Origin: Cellulomonas aerilata
Lineage (GTDB): Bacteria > Actinomycetota > Actinomycetes > Actinomycetales > Cellulomonadaceae
NCBI RefSeq assembly: GCF_007991755.1
Contig: NZ_BJYY01000013.1
Location: 62,001 to 126,000 of the forward strand
Reading direction: 5' to 3'
Length of the DNA: 64,000 nucleotides
The position numbers were made by a program, and so were the translations under genes. Of the stretch, positions 61,492-64,000 are shown piece after piece. The stretch's first letter is position 1, and each line of letters begins with the position of its first letter. A model generated the notes under the pieces. That model was not told the DNA's origin. It was given only the letters and a program-made list of their open reading frames with translations, and did not search any database.

Positions 61492-63162
61492 TCACTGCGC
61501 GGCCAGGCGCGCCGCGGTCCGGCACCGCTCCAGCGCCCCGAGCTCGGCCGCGACCGGCTCGACGACGCGGGAGTCGGCCACCCTCCCGACGGCGGCCCGC
61601 AGGCGCGTGCGGGCCCGGGCGGCGCGGCGGGTGGCGCCGACGGACCCGGCCAGCCGGGACAGCAGCGCGACCAGGATGCCGAGCAGCGCTCCCCCGGCGA
61701 CCAGGACGGTCGGCGCCGGCAGCTCCCACCAGACGGGGGTGGGCGGCTCGGGCAGCCGCAGGTAGGTGAAGCCGGCGAGCACGGCGAGCCACACCAGACC
61801 GCCGACCAGCGCCGCGACCAGCAGCCACTGCAGCACCCCGACGAGGCGCCACCACACCGGCCGGCGGTCGGCGTCCAGCCGCGTCCCGGCGACCGCCTGG
61901 TCGAGCGCGTCCGGCAGCCCGGGCTCCGCGGCGGCCTCCCGGGCGGCCAGCTCCCAGCTGTCCGGCGCGCCGGTCGTGGCGGTGTCGGTGTACGCCCGCA
62001 CGGCGCTGGCGGCCCGCGCCCGGGCGGCCGCACCCGCCCCGGGCAGGGACGTGCGCGCGAGGTCCGGTCGATCGGTGCCGCGGTCCAGGTGCAGGCGCTT
62101 GAGCGGGTCCGGACGGAACCGTCCCAGCCACCGGGTCGGCGGCCAGCCCGTCTCGGCCCGCGAGCGGCGCACCGCGGCGGACCGGACGGCGGCCACGACC
62201 GTCCGGACCTCGGCCGCCTCCTCCAGGGCGGTGACCAGGTCCTCGCGGGCCGCGCCGCGCACGCGCGCGGGCACGGGCTCCCCGCAGGCGTCGGCGAGGC
62301 GCGCGGCGGCGTCGCGCACGTCGGCCGTCAGGCGCGCGGTGGCCGCGACCCGGCGCCGGGCGGCGTCGGCGAGCAGCTCGCGCAAGCCGTCGAGCCCGTA
62401 CCCGGTCGCGGCCGACACCCCGAGCACCCGGACACCGGGCAGCCCGTCCTCGGCGGCCAGGCGCCGCAGGTCCGCCAGGCACGCCTCCCGCTCGCTGTCG
62501 GTCAGCCGGTCGACCTGGTTGAGCACCAGGACGACGACGTCGCCGTGCCCGGCGAGCGGCCGCAGGTACCGGTCGTGCAGCGCGGCGTCGGCGTACTTCT
62601 GCGGGTCCATGACCCACACGAGCAGGTCGACGCGCTCCACGAGGCGCTCGGCCCGCACCCGGTGCTCCACGACGACGGAGTCGTGGTCGGGCAGGTCGAG
62701 CAGGACGAGCCCGGTCGGGACGGTGGCGCCCGCGCCGGTGCTCACCGCGCTGCCCAGGTACCGGCGCGACGCGACCTCGAGCCAGTCGAGCAGCTCGCCG
62801 ACCTCGTCCGTGCCGCCCTGGTCGCCGGCCCGGTCGGCGCCTCGCACGGCACCCGGCTCGGCGGGGTCGTCACGGGGACCCCAGACCGCGGCGGACGCGA
62901 AGCCCGTCGTCGGCCGGGTCACGCCGGCCGTCGCGATCTGCTCCCCCGCCAGCGCGTTGAGCAGCGACGACTTGCCGGACCCGGTGGACCCGGCCAGCGC
63001 GACGACCGTGTGCTCGGGGGACAGCGCCGAGCGCTCGCGCGCGCGGGCGACGACCGCCTCGGCGTGCTCGACGGCGGCCGGCGGCAGCCGACCCGCGCCC
63101 ACCTGCGTGACCTCGGCGAGCGCGGTGACCCGCGTCGGGAGGTCCGGACCTCGTCGGCTCAT
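61492..63162 (-). CDS. Membrane GTPase of the YfjP/dynamin-related type
   Basis: 556 residues. The ATG at 63162 overlaps the upstream stop (ATGA). The G domain is intact: G1 LAGSTGSGKSSLLNAL, switch I VTRPTTGFA, G3 LLDLPDHDSV, G4 LVLNQVDRL, G5 SAATGYG. Two membrane helices occur near residue 440-510 (LLVAALVGGLVWLAVLAGFTYL and VLVAGGALLGILVALLSRLA). A conserved Arg/Ala helical region lies between. It forms a pair with the partial gene upstream. Function is not established in this group. Confidence 0.88.
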   Translation of the reverse strand: MSRRGPDLPTRVTALAEVTQVGAGRLPPAAVEHAEAVVARARERSALSPEHTVVALAGSTGSGKSSLLNALAGEQIATAGVTRPTTGFASAAVWGPRDDPAEPGAVRGADRAGDQGGTDEVGELLDWLEVASRRYLGSAVSTGAGATVPTGLVLLDLPDHDSVVVEHRVRAERLVERVDLLVWVMDPQKYADAALHDRYLRPLAGHGDVVVLVLNQVDRLTDSEREACLADLRRLAAEDGLPGVRVLGVSAATGYGLDGLRELLADAARRRVAATARLTADVRDAAARLADACGEPVPARVRGAAREDLVTALEEAAEVRTVVAAVRSAAVRRSRAETGWPPTRWLGRFRPDPLKRLHLDRGTDRPDLARTSLPGAGAAARARAASAVRAYTDTATTGAPDSWELAAREAAAEPGLPDALDQAVAGTRLDADRRPVWWRLVGVLQWLLVAALVGGLVWLAVLAGFTYLRLPEPPTPVWWELPAPTVLVAGGALLGILVALLSRLAGSVGATRRAARARTRLRAAVGRVADSRVVEPVAAELGALERCRTAARLAAQ

Positions 63163-64000
63163 GCGCCGGGGCCCCCGGTCAGTCGCTGCCACCAGCCGCG
63201 CAGGCCGCTCGTCGACCCCTCGGTCCCGGCCTCGCGCTCCCGGTCGCCGCGGTCGGCAGCGGTCGCACCGGCCCGGTCGGCGTCCGTGCCGGGCCACGCG
63301 GCAGGTGCGGTCAGCCCGGCGCCGCGCAGCCGCCCGGCGGAACGCACCGGGGCGCGGTGCACGGCGGCGTCGTCCAGCACGGACGTCCCGCCGAGCGTGC
63401 CGTCGGCCTCGGGGTCACCGGACGACGACCCGCCCGCCACCCGCTGCGCCGCAGCCGCGGCGGCGCGGACGCGGGCGACGGACTCGCGCAGCGGGTCACC
63501 GGTCTGCTGCCCGGCACCGAGGGCGTCGAGCTGGACGGTGAACCGCAGCTCCTGCGCGGCGAGGATGCCGCGCACCCGCTGGTCCAGCCGCTCGTGCGCG
63601 ATCCGGGTGAGCTCGCGGACGGCGTCGTCGCCGAAGACCGCCTCGAGCAGCCGCTGGGCCAGCACGGCCGACCCACCGGCGATCCCGACCTCCAGGCCGG
63701 TCAGCCCGCCGGTGGAGGCGAACACGACGATCATCAGCGCGGCGCCGAGCCCGTTGACGCCGAAGGACAGCGCCCGGGCGGTCGACCGCTTGCTCGCGCC
63801 CTCCTCGGTGACCAGCGCGAGCACGTCGGACTGCCACCCGCGGATCTGCTCGGCGATGCGCGCGCGCAGGTCGCTGCCGCCCCGGGACAGCTGCAGCCCG
63901 TCGAGCAGCGCCGCCCCGGCGGGGTCGGCGCGCCAGGCGGTGTACGACCGCTCGGCCGCGTCCTCGGCGGCGTCCTGGATGACGGCCTCGAGGCCGTGCC
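63159..64000 (-). CDS. Partner of the membrane GTPase, C-terminal part (probable GTPase/dynamin-like protein)
   Basis: Runs off the right edge, so the N-terminal part (which would hold any GTP-binding motifs) is not seen. About 280 residues are visible. A helical region (EQIRGWQSDVLALVTEEG) is followed by a hydrophobic hairpin (FGVNGLGAALMIVVFASTG and LEVGIAGGSAVLAQRLLEAV), then coiled helices and a Ser/Gly/Asp-rich tail. Tandem genes of this kind, coupled by ATGA, are common in actinobacteria beside the YfjP-like GTPase. The partner role is inferred from that pairing. Confidence 0.75.
   Translation of the reverse strand, partial: HGLEAVIQDAAEDAAERSYTAWRADPAGAALLDGLQLSRGGSDLRARIAEQIRGWQSDVLALVTEEGASKRSTARALSFGVNGLGAALMIVVFASTGGLTGLEVGIAGGSAVLAQRLLEAVFGDDAVRELTRIAHERLDQRVRGILAAQELRFTVQLDALGAGQQTGDPLRESVARVRAAAAAAQRVAGGSSSGDPEADGTLGGTSVLDDAAVHRAPVRSAGRLRGAGLTAPAAWPGTDADRAGATAADRGDREREAGTEGSTSGLRGWWQRLTGGPGA

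Overview
The window is a very GC-rich chromosomal segment with the coding style of a high-GC actinobacterium (Actinomycetota). Its genes have strong G/C bias at third codon positions, many GTG starts, frequent ATGA or GTGA stop/start overlaps and many apparently leaderless promoters. A mycothiol-dependent nitroreductase (Rv2466c family), an F420/flavin LLM oxidoreductase, a DUF222-HNH (13E12-type) protein and a Poxvirus-type topoisomerase IB also fit. By inference it is probably from Micrococcales, Cellulomonadaceae-like; this rests on gene content only. I saw no tRNA, rRNA, CRISPR array, insertion sequence or phage module.

Layout: 1-5.5 kb holds the end of a sugar O-acetyltransferase, an ArAE/FUSC-type membrane protein, and a coupled membrane protein-sensor kinase-response regulator operon. 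5.5-7.9 kb has a decayed isoprenylcysteine-methyltransferase-like fragment, two VOC proteins and a WYL regulator. 8-16 kb has NhaA, an alpha/beta hydrolase, an AGCS amino-acid:sodium symporter, a membrane GGDEF-EAL protein and an EAL-HDOD protein. 16-21 kb has an FAD monooxygenase, a membrane alpha/beta hydrolase, cardiolipin synthase and a lipoprotein.

The most interesting part is 21.2-33.2 kb, a sulfur-assimilation island. cysK-cysE and an LLM oxidoreductase lie downstream of a three-cysteine leader ORF followed by a perfect 10-bp stem-loop. A second cysteine-containing leader ORF precedes a tightly coupled operon: sulfonate-type ABC transporter (ssuBAC), acetate-CoA ligase, O-acetylhomoserine sulfhydrylase and a CoA-binding protein. 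The gene order suggests that acetate released by the sulfhydrylase is recycled to acetyl-CoA, with cysteine-responsive attenuation at both leaders.

33-48 kb carries housekeeping and accessory genes: an alkyltransferase-like protein, a PP2C/SpoIIE phosphatase, DUF222-HNH, an Eis-like GNAT, RpiB, an M13 peptidase, a DUF6636-like protein, the Rv2466c-like protein, PepN, MalQ and MscS. 48.6-55 kb is a split phosphotransferase (PTS) system: HAD, EIIA, two tandem EIIBs, a GntR/UTRA regulator, EIIC, EI and HPr. DasR/NagR-like operator sequences sit at the EIIC and HPr promoters, so one regulator may control the set. 55-64 kb has a truncated globin, a TesB thioesterase, topoisomerase IB, an SDR-type protein, a Cu/Zn-SOD-like secreted protein, a glycosyltransferase, a 4HBT thioesterase and a pair of membrane GTPase-type proteins, the last of which runs off the window. 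Several gene ends carry long perfect GC hairpins without U tracts, probably terminators.
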